Of a DNA stretch of 31,517 nucleotides, positions 11,912 to 20,421 are shown piece after piece. The DNA lies in NCBI GenBank assembly GCA_934725305.1, contig CAKVBA010000031.1:1-31517 (forward strand), in the 5' to 3' direction. This DNA comes from an uncultured Parabacteroides sp. GTDB taxonomy: Bacteria; Bacteroidota; Bacteroidia; Bacteroidales; Tannerellaceae. Position 1 is the first letter of the stretch. Every line of letters begins with the position of its first letter. Below the pieces are notes generated by a model. It was not told the origin of the DNA and did not search any database. It saw only the letters and a program-made list of their open reading frames with translations. The translations under genes and the position numbers were made by a program.

Positions 11912-11974
11912 TCTCATATTAATTTTGACATAATAAAAAGGGCTGCATCAAAACAACCATTTTGACACAGCCCC
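11912..11974 (-). terminator. Terminator-like arm 2 of the inverted repeat
   Basis: Minus-strand reading gives GGGGCTG, TCAAAA, loop, TTTTGA, CAGCCC and then a T-rich run, a strong terminator for the DPP-IV-type gene that ends at 12006. It is the inverted counterpart of 11299-11360. Confidence 0.7.
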
Positions 11975-12005
11975 ATATTTGTTTTATCTCTGTTTCGAGG
12001 ATCCA

Positions 12006-14240
12006 TTATCTGGCACCAGCAGGCAGATTCTTCAACCAATAATCTTCCATGCTTCTACGCAAGTGAAGAGTTGTACCTTTTCTTTCGTAGATACCGTGGC
12101 TACGCATCGGATAGCTCAACATAGAGAATACTTTACCGGCTTCGATCAATTTGTTGATCAACATTTCACAGTTCTGATAGTGTACGTTATCGTCACCTGT
12201 ACCGTGGATGATCAGCAAGTTACCCTTCAGACCGTTTGCCCATGAGATAGGAGAACCCTTGCGATAGCCTTCGGGATTGTTCTGAGGAGTATCCATATAA
12301 CGTTCCTGGTAAATTGTATCGTAAGTACGCTGGTCAGCAACAGCAGCGATAGCAATACCTGTAGCAAACACTTCCGGATAGCGGAACATACAGTTCAGAG
12401 TCTGGCTACCGCCACCGCTCCAACCTGTGATACCGATACGAGTAGCGTCGATGAATGAGAACTGGCGAGCCATGTCCTGAATACCACGAGCCTGGTCTTG
12501 AGAAGCGAAAGTACCTACTTCGCCATAGATACATTTTCTCCATTCGCGTCCGCGCGGAGTATTAGCACCTCTGTTTTCAATGCTGACAACGATGTAACCC
12601 TTGTTAGCCATATATTGCTGCCACAAGTCACCTCCGCCCCAAACATCTTGTACAGTTGCGTTAGCCGGTTCACCGTAAACTTCCATGATAACCGGATATT
12701 TTTTGTTCGGATCAAAGTTTCTCGGTTTGATCATCCAAGCATCCAACATCAAGTCGCCAGATTTAACCTTCAAGAACTCTTTCGGGTTCAGCTTCAGGTC
12801 GTCATACTGTTTCTTAGCTTCTGCATTATCTTCAATCATACGTATGGTCTGATGTTTCGGGAAAGAAACCATTTCAATCTTAGATGGAGTTGAAGCATTG
12901 CTGAATGTGTGAACAGCCCATTTGCCGGTCGGAGACATGTTATATCTGTGCTGACCGCTCTGATCCATCGGGCTCAAACGTTTAACTTCACCGTTGCCTA
13001 ACAGTTTGGCACTGTAGAGATAGCGCTGAGTGAAGTTGTCGGGAGAAGCAGTGAAATAGATCAAACCATTCTTCAGGTCTGTTCCTACTGCATAGATGAA
13101 GTCGAAATCACCCTTTGTGATCGGCTGAATGTCTTTACCGTCACGGCTGATGCGATAGAGATGACGCCATCCGCTACGTTCGCTTTCCCATGTAAAATAC
13201 TGATTGTTTTTCAACCACAAAATGTTGTCGTTAGTATCCAGCCATGCAGCATCCTTGTCTGTGAAGATATTGTTAGCTTCAGACTCACCAATCTTGGCAA
13301 TCCAAATTTTGTTGGTGTTCTGCTGACGGTTCATCTGCTGAATGAACAGTTCGTTGCTTTCAGGGATGAATTCCATGCGAGGAAGATAGTTGTTGCGCGG
13401 ATCGCCCGGAATGTTGATCCATGTAGTTGCTCCACCATTGGCAGAAACATAACCTACCTTTACTGCAGAGTTGGTTGTACCAGCTTTCGGATAGGGGAAA
13501 TGCAGGATAGTCGGATACAGAGCATCTACGTTGTTGATGATGTCGAATACACCTGTTCCTTCTGTATCGCTCTGCCAGTAAGCGATGGTCTGTCCGTCAG
13601 GGCTCCAGCGGAAACCGTCGAGACATTTGAATTCTTCTTCATATACCCAGTCGAACGTACCGTTGACGATTGTTTGGCTACCGTCGTTAGTAATCTGCTT
13701 GATCTGGCCACTTGCCAAATCTTCTACATAGATATTATTGTTAGAGACATAAGCCACTTTGCTTGCATCCGGAGAGAATTTGGCAAACATCATAGATGAT
13801 TCGGGCATACCTTTACCCAGCTGCTTCAAGCTGCCATCGGCCAAAGAAAGCAACCAATAATCACCACGTGTGTTATAACGCCATACACGTGCTGTGTTGT
13901 TGAAGATAAGAACTTTCTGGTTGTCGGCACTCCAGATAAGACTGCTTACAGAGATAGGTTTACCTGTAGCTTTGTTGACAAGCATTGAAGAAGGAATGAT
14001 CACTTCGCGAGCATTGTCTTTTGCACGATAAGCCACTACATCTACGCCACTGGTTGATTGATTCCATTCCAGACGGCTATAGCGTTCGCCATCTTTTAGC
14101 CAACTCATAGAGCCGATGCCTTTTGTGTGGATGAGCGATCCACTAACAACGTCTTCTAGCACTAACGGTTTTTGCGCGAACGATAAACTGGCACAAAACA
14201 GGCCGATAGCGGCAGTAACAATAAGCTTGTTGATTTTCAT
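12006..14240 (-). CDS. Secreted S9B dipeptidyl peptidase IV-type serine peptidase
   Basis: Cleaves N-terminal dipeptides, typically Xaa-Pro, from peptides. The 744-residue product has a signal peptide (to about residue 22, SLSFA before Gln), a DPP-IV beta-propeller (~60-480) and an alpha/beta-hydrolase domain (~490-735). The propeller keeps the N-terminus-binding acidic pair in WVYEEEF. The triad is S608 (GWSGGGSQT), D683 (HGTGDDNVHYQN) and H715 (RSHGIYERKG). The nucleophile elbow GWSGGG differs from the common GWSYGG, so this may be a DPP-IV subfamily with altered specificity. It follows nnrE-nnrD on the same strand by 64 bp, with a small hairpin (14273-14296) between. Probably periplasmic, feeding proline dipeptides. 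Confidence 0.9.
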   Translation of the reverse strand: MKINKLIVTAAIGLFCASLSFAQKPLVLEDVVSGSLIHTKGIGSMSWLKDGERYSRLEWNQSTSGVDVVAYRAKDNAREVIIPSSMLVNKATGKPISVSSLIWSADNQKVLIFNNTARVWRYNTRGDYWLLSLADGSLKQLGKGMPESSMMFAKFSPDASKVAYVSNNNIYVEDLASGQIKQITNDGSQTIVNGTFDWVYEEEFKCLDGFRWSPDGQTIAYWQSDTEGTGVFDIINNVDALYPTILHFPYPKAGTTNSAVKVGYVSANGGATTWINIPGDPRNNYLPRMEFIPESNELFIQQMNRQQNTNKIWIAKIGESEANNIFTDKDAAWLDTNDNILWLKNNQYFTWESERSGWRHLYRISRDGKDIQPITKGDFDFIYAVGTDLKNGLIYFTASPDNFTQRYLYSAKLLGNGEVKRLSPMDQSGQHRYNMSPTGKWAVHTFSNASTPSKIEMVSFPKHQTIRMIEDNAEAKKQYDDLKLNPKEFLKVKSGDLMLDAWMIKPRNFDPNKKYPVIMEVYGEPANATVQDVWGGGDLWQQYMANKGYIVVSIENRGANTPRGREWRKCIYGEVGTFASQDQARGIQDMARQFSFIDATRIGITGWSGGGSQTLNCMFRYPEVFATGIAIAAVADQRTYDTIYQERYMDTPQNNPEGYRKGSPISWANGLKGNLLIIHGTGDDNVHYQNCEMLINKLIEAGKVFSMLSYPMRSHGIYERKGTTLHLRRSMEDYWLKNLPAGAR

Positions 14241-14272
14241 GTTTGTATTAGTTTGTTTGTGTTATACAATGT

Positions 14273-14296
14273 GGCTTTTCCCTTTGGAGGAAAGCC
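14273..14296 (-). other. Hairpin between the NAD(P)HX repair gene and the S9 peptidase gene
   Basis: GGCTTT and AAAGCC-type arms with a purine-rich loop form a compact stem in the 64-bp gap. No T-run follows on the minus strand, so it is more likely a processing or attenuation structure than a full terminator. Confidence 0.35.
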
Positions 14297-14304
14297 GTTA
14301 ATTA

Positions 14305-15816
14305 TTATCTGATTTGTTTGTATGCTTTGCCCAGCATGTCGATGATGTCGCTGGCAATCATGCTCTCTTCTGAGAGGAACGTTGATGCCAGGTCGCCGGC
14401 CGTACCATGTAGGAATACACCAATGACTGCTGCATTTTCCGGTTCGTATCCTTGTGCCATCAATCCTAATATGATACCGGTCAGTACATCACCGCTACCG
14501 GCTGTAGCCATACCCGGATTACCACAGCTGTTGAAGAATACGTTTCCGCTTGGCATGCAGATAGCGGTGTAGGCACCTTTCAGCACTACACACAGCTTGT
14601 GTTCGGCAGCAAACGACTGAGCTTTCTGCAGACGTTCATAGGTAGAAGAGCTTTCGCCTACGATGCGGTCAAACTCTTTCGGATGCGGTGTAAGAATGCT
14701 ACGCATCGGAATACGGTTGATCAAGTCGCGGTTTGAAGCAATCAAATTAATGGCATCGGCATCCAGAACAACCGGTTTGCCGTTGGGTTGCAACAGACGC
14801 TCCAAGGCAGCTGCTGATTCCAGATGCTGTCCTAATCCCGGTCCGATACCTATTGCATTATAGATTCCGGTCTCAGGCACATGTGTGAAATACTCGTCAT
14901 GCGGTTCAAAGCTGAGCATGGCTTCAGGTAGAGCCGTTTGGAAAATAATCTCTGCTCGATGCGGAACGTGCACAGTCAGCAATCCGGCACCACTGCGTAA
15001 ACAGGCTTTGGCAGCCAACAGAGCGGCACCTAATTTGCCTTTGCTTCCTGCAATTAGCAAAGCATGGCCGAAATTACCTTTGTGGGCAAAACGGTTGCGG
15101 CTCTTCAGAGCATAAGAGATATCTTCTTCCATCACCATGGTGTAGAGAGAAGGAGTTGCCTCAATGATTTCGGGATGCAAACCGATGTCGAGCACTTTCC
15201 ATTCGCCTACATAGGCATCGTTTTCGGGGAACAGAAAGGCCAGCTTGGGGAAACCGAATGTAAAGGTTTGGTGTGCTTTGATAACTACCTCCATATTATT
15301 GTGGCGGTTATCTTCACCAAACAAGCCTGAAGGAATGTCGATAGAAACGATAGTTGCGTCAGACTGGTTGATATAGTTGACAACTGCAGCAAAACCACCT
15401 GTCAGCGGGCGATTCAAGCCCGATCCGAACAGACCGTCGATGACAAGGTCGCGGTCGGTCAGCTGAGGCGGGAAGAAGTCGTTGGTGATCTCGAAAAACT
15501 CCACACGTTCCATGCTAAGCAGTCTGTGCTTATTAGTCTCACAGTCGGGAGAAAGATGGTTGGTCGGATTGAACAGATAGGTCTCTACATGATAAGCCTC
15601 GTCGGTCAGCATGCGGGCCACAGCCAACGCATCCGCTCCATTGTTTCCCTGTCCGGCAAAGACAATGATGCGTGATTGCTTGGAATAATGACGACAGAAT
15701 TCGCGAGTGAATGCGGTCGCTGCACGTTCTACCAGATCAATAGAACTGATAGGCTCGTGTTGTATTGTATATTGGTCGAGCTCCTTAACTTTTTCAGTTG
15801 CAAATATCTTAATCAT
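14305..15816 (-). CDS. nnr: Bifunctional NAD(P)H-hydrate epimerase / ADP-dependent dehydratase
   Basis: Repairs damaged NADHX and NADPHX. The N-terminal YjeF_N epimerase domain (~1-215) interconverts R and S forms and shows GQGNNGADALAVAR (residues 55-68). The C-terminal ribokinase-like dehydratase domain (~225-500) carries GNFGHALLIAGSKGK, DADAIN and GSGDVLTGI with the catalytic D443. At 503 residues it matches the fused E. coli YjeF (Nnr) form. Cytosolic. It diverges from hpt and probably shares a transcript with the S9 peptidase gene downstream. Confidence 0.94.
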   Translation of the reverse strand: MIKIFATEKVKELDQYTIQHEPISSIDLVERAATAFTREFCRHYSKQSRIIVFAGQGNNGADALAVARMLTDEAYHVETYLFNPTNHLSPDCETNKHRLLSMERVEFFEITNDFFPPQLTDRDLVIDGLFGSGLNRPLTGGFAAVVNYINQSDATIVSIDIPSGLFGEDNRHNNMEVVIKAHQTFTFGFPKLAFLFPENDAYVGEWKVLDIGLHPEIIEATPSLYTMVMEEDISYALKSRNRFAHKGNFGHALLIAGSKGKLGAALLAAKACLRSGAGLLTVHVPHRAEIIFQTALPEAMLSFEPHDEYFTHVPETGIYNAIGIGPGLGQHLESAAALERLLQPNGKPVVLDADAINLIASNRDLINRIPMRSILTPHPKEFDRIVGESSSTYERLQKAQSFAAEHKLCVVLKGAYTAICMPSGNVFFNSCGNPGMATAGSGDVLTGIILGLMAQGYEPENAAVIGVFLHGTAGDLASTFLSEESMIASDIIDMLGKAYKQIR

Positions 15817-15848
15817 ACTACTTGTATATCGGGTAAAATTTCACGCAA

Positions 15849-15856
15849 CAAATGTA
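15849..15856 (-). promoter_or_regulatory. -7 box of the NAD(P)HX repair gene promoter
   Basis: Minus strand TACATTTG fits TAnnTTTG, 32 bp upstream of the ATG at 15816. No well-spaced -33 TTTG was found. Confidence 0.5.
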
Positions 15857-15886
15857 TAACAAACTTTGCTATGTTGCTACTCTTTT

Positions 15887-15917
15887 TTTGTGCTTCTCTG
15901 AAAAAGTAGTACATTTG
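15887..15917 (+). promoter_or_regulatory. Promoter of hpt
   Basis: TTTG (15887-15890), a 19-bp spacer and TACATTTG (15910-15917) form a near-ideal Bacteroidetes promoter 23 bp before the hpt ATG. Confidence 0.75.
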
Positions 15918-15940
15918 TCTCCTCATAATCCGAACACTAT

Positions 15941-16477
15941 ATGGACAGAATCCGTCTCAAAGACAAAGAATTTGAACTCTTTATCCCGGATCAGAAAATC
16001 CAGGAGGCCATTCTTGATATGGCAAAGCGTATCGAAGCAGACATGAAAGGCACGAATCCACTGTTTGTGGTTGTTTTGAACGGTGCTTTTATGTTTGCTG
16101 CCGAGCTGATGCGTGCATTTGATGCAGAGTATGAAGTGGCATTTGCACGTTATTCATCGTATCGTGGTACTTCTACCACAGGTGTTGTAAAAGAGATAAT
16201 GCCTATTAAGGCTGATGTCAAAGGGCGCACAGTGGTTTTGCTTGAAGATATCATCGATTCAGGTTTTACCATGAGCTATGTGATGGCCAAACTTCGTGAA
16301 CAGGGAGCTACGGATGTTCGCTTGGCAACAATGCTCTTTAAGCCGGAATCTTTACGGGTTGACTTGACTCCCGACTATGTGGGTATTCAGATACCGGCAG
16401 ACTTTATTGTGGGTCATGGTCTTGACTACGATGAAGTGGGACGTGCTTACCGTGACATCTATAAGGTGGTTGAGTAA
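15941..16477 (+). CDS. hpt: Hypoxanthine phosphoribosyltransferase
   Basis: Purine salvage in the cytosol: joins hypoxanthine (and often guanine) to PRPP to give IMP or GMP. The 178-residue length is typical. The PRPP-binding signature is VVLLEDIIDSGFT (residues 98-110); an upstream RYSSYRG corresponds to the flexible catalytic loop, and VGHGLDYDEVGRAYRDIY is the base-binding C-terminal part. It opens a plus-strand series with adk (113 bp later), obgE and yfiH, a gene order I associate with Bacteroidales. The promoter at 15887-15917 directs it. Confidence 0.95.
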   Translation: MDRIRLKDKEFELFIPDQKIQEAILDMAKRIEADMKGTNPLFVVVLNGAFMFAAELMRAFDAEYEVAFARYSSYRGTSTTGVVKEIMPIKADVKGRTVVLLEDIIDSGFTMSYVMAKLREQGATDVRLATMLFKPESLRVDLTPDYVGIQIPADFIVGHGLDYDEVGRAYRDIYKVVE

Positions 16478-16590
16478 GAGAAGATGATGAGTATGTGGCA
16501 TAAGCACATTTTCAATATATGGCATATATATAATAATGTATAAGGAGAGCAGGTCGCACCTGTTGTCCGTTTAAAAAAAGGAAAGTAGAT

Positions 16591-17163
16591 ATGTTGAATG
16601 TAGTTATTTTTGGTGCTCCTGGTTCTGGTAAGGGAACACAGAGCGAATTGATTATTAAGGAATATGCATTGGATCATATTTCAACAGGTGACGTGTTGCG
16701 TTCAGAAATGAAGAACGAAACTGAACTGGGTAAGATCGCAAAAGATTATATCGAAAAAGGTCAGTTGGTTCCGGATGAGTTGATCGTTAATATGCTGGCA
16801 AAGGTGTTGGATAGCAAAGAAAATTCTAAAGGTGTAATCTTTGACGGTTTTCCACGTACTATCCCGCAGGCTAAGGCATTGAAGAAGATGTTGAACGATC
16901 GTGGTACTGACGTTTCTGTCATGTTGAACTTGCAGGTAGATGAAGATGAGTTGATCAAACGTCTGTTGGAACGTGGTAAGGTTTCTGGCCGTTCTGATGA
17001 CAACCTGGAAACTATCAAATCAAGACTTGAAGTTTATCATACACAGACTGCTCCTTTGGCAGACTTCTATGTAGGTGAAGGCAAGCATGTGGCTATTAAA
17101 GGTATGGGCACAATCGAAGAGATCTTCGGCCGTATCAAAGAAGCTATTAATCAGGTAAAATAA
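16591..17163 (+). CDS. adk: Adenylate kinase
   Basis: Interconverts ATP + AMP and 2 ADP in the cytosol. The P-loop is GAPGSGKGT with K14. FDGFPRT and the arginine-rich RLLERGKVSGRSDDN are family features. At 190 residues it is the short type without the LID insertion, common in Bacteroidetes. A purine-rich AGGAAAG at 16579-16585 lies five bases before the ATG and is one of the few good ribosome-binding sites in the window. A small CAGGT/ACCTG stem (16550-16562) sits in the 113-bp gap after hpt. Confidence 0.96.
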   Translation: MLNVVIFGAPGSGKGTQSELIIKEYALDHISTGDVLRSEMKNETELGKIAKDYIEKGQLVPDELIVNMLAKVLDSKENSKGVIFDGFPRTIPQAKALKKMLNDRGTDVSVMLNLQVDEDELIKRLLERGKVSGRSDDNLETIKSRLEVYHTQTAPLADFYVGEGKHVAIKGMGTIEEIFGRIKEAINQVK

Positions 17164-17175
17164 TAGAATACGAGA

Positions 17176-17212
17176 GTGCGTCATAACTGTAAATGAACAG
17201 ATTGTGACACAC
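17176..17212 (+). other. Hairpin between adk and obgE
   Basis: Arms GTGCGTCA (17176-17183) and TGACACAC (17205-17212) pair with one mismatch, and inner CTGT/ACAG extends the stem. No T-run follows, so it probably does not end transcription; mRNA processing is possible. Confidence 0.35.
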
Positions 17213-17237
17213 CGCCGTTTAGACAATTATATAATAT

Positions 17238-18401
17238 ATGGCTGAATCGAACTTTGTAGATTATGTAAAGATCTATTGCCGCTCTGGTAAGGGTGGACGA
17301 GGATCTTCTCACTTCCGCCGCGAGAAGTATATTCCTAAAGGAGGACCCGACGGAGGCGACGGAGGGCGTGGAGGTCATGTCTATCTTCGTGGTAACCGTA
17401 ACTATTGGACGTTGCTTCACTTGAAGTATGAACGTCATATCATGGCAACCAACGGAGAGAGTGGTAGTGCTAAGCGAAGCACGGGAAAAGATGGCGAAGA
17501 CCGCGTGATTGAGGTCCCGTGTGGTACTGTGGTATATGATGCTGAGACAGGCGAATATATCTGTGATGTGACTGAAGATGGTCAGCAGGTGATGTTGCTG
17601 AAAGGTGGACGTGGTGGTTTGGGTAATTGTCATTTCAAGACGGCAACCAATCAGGCACCTCGCTACTCACAACCCGGCGAACCGTTTCAGGAGCGTATGG
17701 TGATTTTGCAACTGAAGCTGTTGGCAGATGTGGGATTGGTAGGTTTCCCCAATGCCGGTAAGTCCACTCTGTTGTCGGTTGTATCGGCAGCAAAGCCTAA
17801 AATCGCCAATTATCCTTTTACCACCTTGGAGCCAAACTTGGGTATCGTAAGCTATCGAGACAACCGTTCGTTTGTGATGGCGGATATTCCGGGTATTATT
17901 GAAGGCGCTAGTGAAGGTAAAGGATTGGGATTGCGTTTCTTGCGTCATATCGAGCGAAACTCGTTGCTCCTTTTTATGATTCCGGCAGACTCGGATGATA
18001 TCCGTAAGGAATACGGTATTTTGCATAATGAGTTAGTGAAGTATAATCCTGAACTGCTCGACAAGCGTCGCGTGTTGGCTATCACAAAGTGTGATATGCT
18101 GGACGATGAGCTGATTGAGGAGATGAAGGCTGAGCTTCCGGAAGATGTTCCTTCTGTGTTTATCTCTTCGGTGGCACAATTGGGTCTTATGGAGTTGAAA
18201 GACCTTTTGTGGACGGAGTTGAATAAAGAGACCTTCCATGAAGTGGAACGGATTGTTCATAAGAATCTTGACTTTGACGATTTCCCCATGGATGATATGG
18301 ATGAAGATTTCATTATTCCGGTGGATGAAGACGAGGAGTTGGATGATGAAGAATATGAAGAGTATTGGGGCGACGATGAGGATGAGGATCCTGAAAAATG
18401 A
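17238..18401 (+). CDS. obgE: Obg family GTPase (CgtA/ObgE)
   Basis: Essential ribosome-assembly and stress GTPase of the cytosol. The 387-residue protein has the glycine-rich Obg fold (1-~158; GGRGGHVYL and GGRGGLGN), then the G domain with G1 GFPNAGKST (169-178), switch [19 protein letters not shown], and the G4 position as TKCD instead of NKxD. The C-terminus is a highly acidic tail (many Asp and Glu) in place of the OCT domain of some Firmicutes homologues. Its stop is one base before the start of the yfiH-like gene, so the two are probably co-translated. Confidence 0.95.
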   Translation: MAESNFVDYVKIYCRSGKGGRGSSHFRREKYIPKGGPDGGDGGRGGHVYLRGNRNYWTLLHLKYERHIMATNGESGSAKRSTGKDGEDRVIEVPCGTVVYDAETGEYICDVTEDGQQVMLLKGGRGGLGNCHFKTATNQAPRYSQPGEPFQERMVILQLKLLADVGLVGFPNAGKSTLLSVVSAAKPKIANYPFTTLEPNLGIVSYRDNRSFVMADIPGIIEGASEGKGLGLRFLRHIERNSLLLFMIPADSDDIRKEYGILHNELVKYNPELLDKRRVLAITKCDMLDDELIEEMKAELPEDVPSVFISSVAQLGLMELKDLLWTELNKETFHEVERIVHKNLDFDDFPMDDMDEDFIIPVDEDEELDDEEYEEYWGDDEDEDPEK

Positions 18402-18402
18402 T

Positions 18403-19215
18403 ATGATGGAAATGTTGCAGTTCCCGGCTTTGGCTGATTGCTGCAACATTTCTCATTTTATAACTACGCGTATAGGAGGAGTAAGTCAGGGTAACTTTGC
18501 TTCGATGAATCCGTCTGTTTATACAGTGGATGATAAGGAGGCTGTGGAGGAAAATATGAAACGATTGTCTCGTTTTATTGAACTTCCGGCCGATCGGATT
18601 ATTGCTCCGCATCAGGTACACAAAGATAATGTAGGTGTTTTGGACGAGACATTCCTGCAGATGAGTGAATCGGACCGCAGGGTCTTTTTGGAAGGATTGG
18701 ATGCATTGGTGACTCAAGTCCCCGGTTTGTGTGTAGCCGTAGCAACGGCCGACTGTGTGCCGGTGTTGTTATATGCACCCGATAAGCAGGTGGTTGCAGC
18801 TGTGCATGCCGGATGGCGAGGAACGGTGCAGCGTATTGTCCAGAAGAGCGTACAGATTATGAAGGAAGTCTATGATTGTGATCCTGCTCTTATGATGGCC
18901 GGTATCGGACCCTCTATCAGCTGTAGCGCCTTTGAGGTGGGCGATGAGGTGGTGTTGGCATTTTCGGAGGCCGGATTCCCGATGGATACGATCTGTTGCC
19001 GAAACAGTGAGACAGGAAAGGCGCATATTGATCTGTGGGAGGCCAATCGTTTCCTGCTGCTTGAATCGGGATTGATAGACTCGCATGTCGAAACAGCCAA
19101 TATTTGCACCTATTTTAATTATGAATACCTATTCTCAGCTCGTCGGTTGGGTGTGCAGAGTGGAAGAATCTTGTCGGGCATTTTTATATGTGACGATAAG
19201 GAGCAACTATCCTGA
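18403..19215 (+). CDS. YfiH/PgeF-type multicopper-like hydrolase (purine nucleoside or peptidoglycan editing)
   Basis: Member of the DUF152/YfiH family (formerly polyphenol oxidase or laccase). Homologues are reported as purine nucleoside phosphorylase/deaminase and as PgeF, which corrects misincorporated Ser in peptidoglycan precursors. The metal-site residues are present: H70 (APHQVHKDN), C118 (ATADCVPV) and H135 (VHAGWRGT). At 270 residues it has family length. The start is 18403 or the adjacent ATG at 18406, one base after the obgE stop. Neighbouring hpt and adk make a purine role attractive, but that is inference. Cytosolic. Confidence 0.9.
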   Translation: MMEMLQFPALADCCNISHFITTRIGGVSQGNFASMNPSVYTVDDKEAVEENMKRLSRFIELPADRIIAPHQVHKDNVGVLDETFLQMSESDRRVFLEGLDALVTQVPGLCVAVATADCVPVLLYAPDKQVVAAVHAGWRGTVQRIVQKSVQIMKEVYDCDPALMMAGIGPSISCSAFEVGDEVVLAFSEAGFPMDTICCRNSETGKAHIDLWEANRFLLLESGLIDSHVETANICTYFNYEYLFSARRLGVQSGRILSGIFICDDKEQLS

Positions 19216-19261
19216 GAGATTTTCTTGTGAACGTTTAATCTATAGTGTGAAATAGAGGATT

Positions 19262-19951
19262 ATGATACAGGTTTCTATATCGGAAGAGGTGGCTGGAAAA
19301 TGTCCGGAGCTATATCTGTTGGTCTTGCGTTGTGAATTGAAGAATACAGCCTCTTCGCCAGAGCTGTGGGAAGAGATTGCCCGGGAAGAGCAGGCAGTTC
19401 GTGCTTCTTGTAAGTTGGAAGAGGTGAATAAATGGCTGCCGATTCAGGCCACACGTCAGGCCTATAAACGATTGGGAAAAGATCCTAACCGCTATCGTCC
19501 ATCGGCAGAAGCTCTGCGCCGGCGTATTATGCGTGAACTTCCCTTATATAAAGTTGATACGTTGGTCGATATTATCAATTTGGTTTCTATACGCTGTGGC
19601 CACTCTATTGGCGGATTTGATGCGGATAAGATCCAAGGCGATTTGCAGTTGGGTGTTGGTCATGAGGGCGAATTGTATCATGGCATTGGTCGTGGTGAAT
19701 TGAATATTGCCGGACTTCCGGTTTATCGCGATTCAGTGGGCGGAGTTGGTACTCCTACCAGTGACGAAGAGCGTACCAAGATTGGCCTGCAGACAACACA
19801 TTTGTTAATGATTATAAACGGATATTCGGGAGCAGACGGATTGGATGAAGCCGGCAGATATGCCGCCGGACTATTAAGGAAATATGTTTCAGCAACAAAC
19901 GTTATGGCCGAGTTGATCTCATGTGAGAAAAGAGAATCCATTAGTCTATAA
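19262..19951 (+). CDS. B3/B4 tRNA-binding domain protein
   Basis: A 229-residue protein made mainly of the B3/B4 domain otherwise found in the beta subunit of phenylalanyl-tRNA synthetase. Recognisable blocks are KRLGKDPNRYRPSAEAL, LPLYKVDTLVDIINLVS and GTPTSDEERTKI. Stand-alone versions are widespread; a role in editing mischarged tRNA has been proposed, but the substrate is not settled. It follows the yfiH-like gene by 46 bp on the same strand, so it may be the last gene of the hpt-adk-obgE series. No clear terminator hairpin was seen after it. Confidence 0.85.
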   Translation: MIQVSISEEVAGKCPELYLLVLRCELKNTASSPELWEEIAREEQAVRASCKLEEVNKWLPIQATRQAYKRLGKDPNRYRPSAEALRRRIMRELPLYKVDTLVDIINLVSIRCGHSIGGFDADKIQGDLQLGVGHEGELYHGIGRGELNIAGLPVYRDSVGGVGTPTSDEERTKIGLQTTHLLMIINGYSGADGLDEAGRYAAGLLRKYVSATNVMAELISCEKRESISL

Positions 19952-20016
19952 GTGTGTTAAATATACTTATTTGGATAAGAAACCAGATACTTTCTGCTAA
20001 AAAACATATATACGTT

Positions 20017-20046
20017 TTTGTTTTATTTGATTAATCTTTAAATTTG
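20017..20046 (+). promoter_or_regulatory. Promoter of the winged-helix gene
   Basis: TTTG (20017-20020), an 18-bp spacer and TAAATTTG (20039-20046) fit the Bacteroidetes promoter, 29 bp before the ATG. Confidence 0.6.
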
Positions 20047-20075
20047 TCCTCGAAAACAAAAAAGGTTATATAATA

Positions 20076-20276
20076 ATGATAGAAAAGATTGGAAGTAATG
20101 CAGGCTTGGTTTGGTGTGCATTGAACGAAGGTGGTAAGATGAGTTTAAAAGCTGTAAAAAAGGCCACTAAGATTAGAGCTGAGAAAGATTTGTATGCAGC
20201 TTTGGGCTGGTTGGCCAAAGAAGGCAAACTTTCATTTGAAGAGAACAACGACGAATGGTTTGTTTCTCTGGTTTAA
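20076..20276 (+). CDS. Small winged-helix protein (DUF2582-like)
   Basis: A 66-residue protein resembling the DUF2582 winged helix-turn-helix family found across Bacteroidetes. The sequence runs GLVWCALNEGGKMSLKAVKK, then a helix, then LYAALGWLAKEGKLSFEE and a short beta-wing ending in WFVSLV. It has no effector domain. DNA binding is expected from the fold, but I know of no defined target. It is a single-gene unit with its own promoter (20017-20046) and a clear terminator (20304-20334). Confidence 0.82.
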   Translation: MIEKIGSNAGLVWCALNEGGKMSLKAVKKATKIRAEKDLYAALGWLAKEGKLSFEENNDEWFVSLV

Positions 20277-20303
20277 GGGAAACAACTAATAGTATGAAAT
20301 GAG

Positions 20304-20334
20304 GGCTGTTCAGTTATCTGGAACGGCCTTTTGT
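20304..20334 (+). terminator. Rho-independent terminator after the winged-helix gene
   Basis: GGCTGTTCAG pairs with CTGGAACGGCC (one G-U, one bulge) around a short TTAT loop, followed by TTTTGTTT. Confidence 0.75.
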
Positions 20335-20371
20335 TTATCTGATTTTCTGTTAAAAATAATTGACTTAACAG

Positions 20372-20402
20372 TTGCTTTATTCGATTCTAAATTCTACTTT
20401 TG
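20372..20402 (+). promoter_or_regulatory. Promoter of the coiled-coil/zapA pair
   Basis: TTG (20372-20374), 20 bp, TACTTTTG (20395-20402) is a good Bacteroidetes promoter only 19 bp before the ATG at 20422, implying a very short leader. Its position also argues for the start at 20422 rather than the in-frame ATG at 20299, which lies in the previous gene's terminator. Confidence 0.7.
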
Positions 20403-20421
20403 TATAGAATTTGGTGTGAAA

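Noticed and set aside
13161..13799. 212-codon plus-strand frame inside the DPP-IV-type gene
   Set aside because: Antisense to a well-supported propeller domain; Cys- and Phe-rich composition is typical of a reverse-strand shadow.
18238..18402. Upstream extension of the YfiH-like protein into obgE
   Set aside because: The extension reads obgE in another frame, is Met/Trp/Ile-rich and is not part of the family. The ATG at 18403 fits homologue length.
20299..20421. Longer start for the coiled-coil protein
   Set aside because: The extra codons overlap the preceding terminator and this gene's own promoter.
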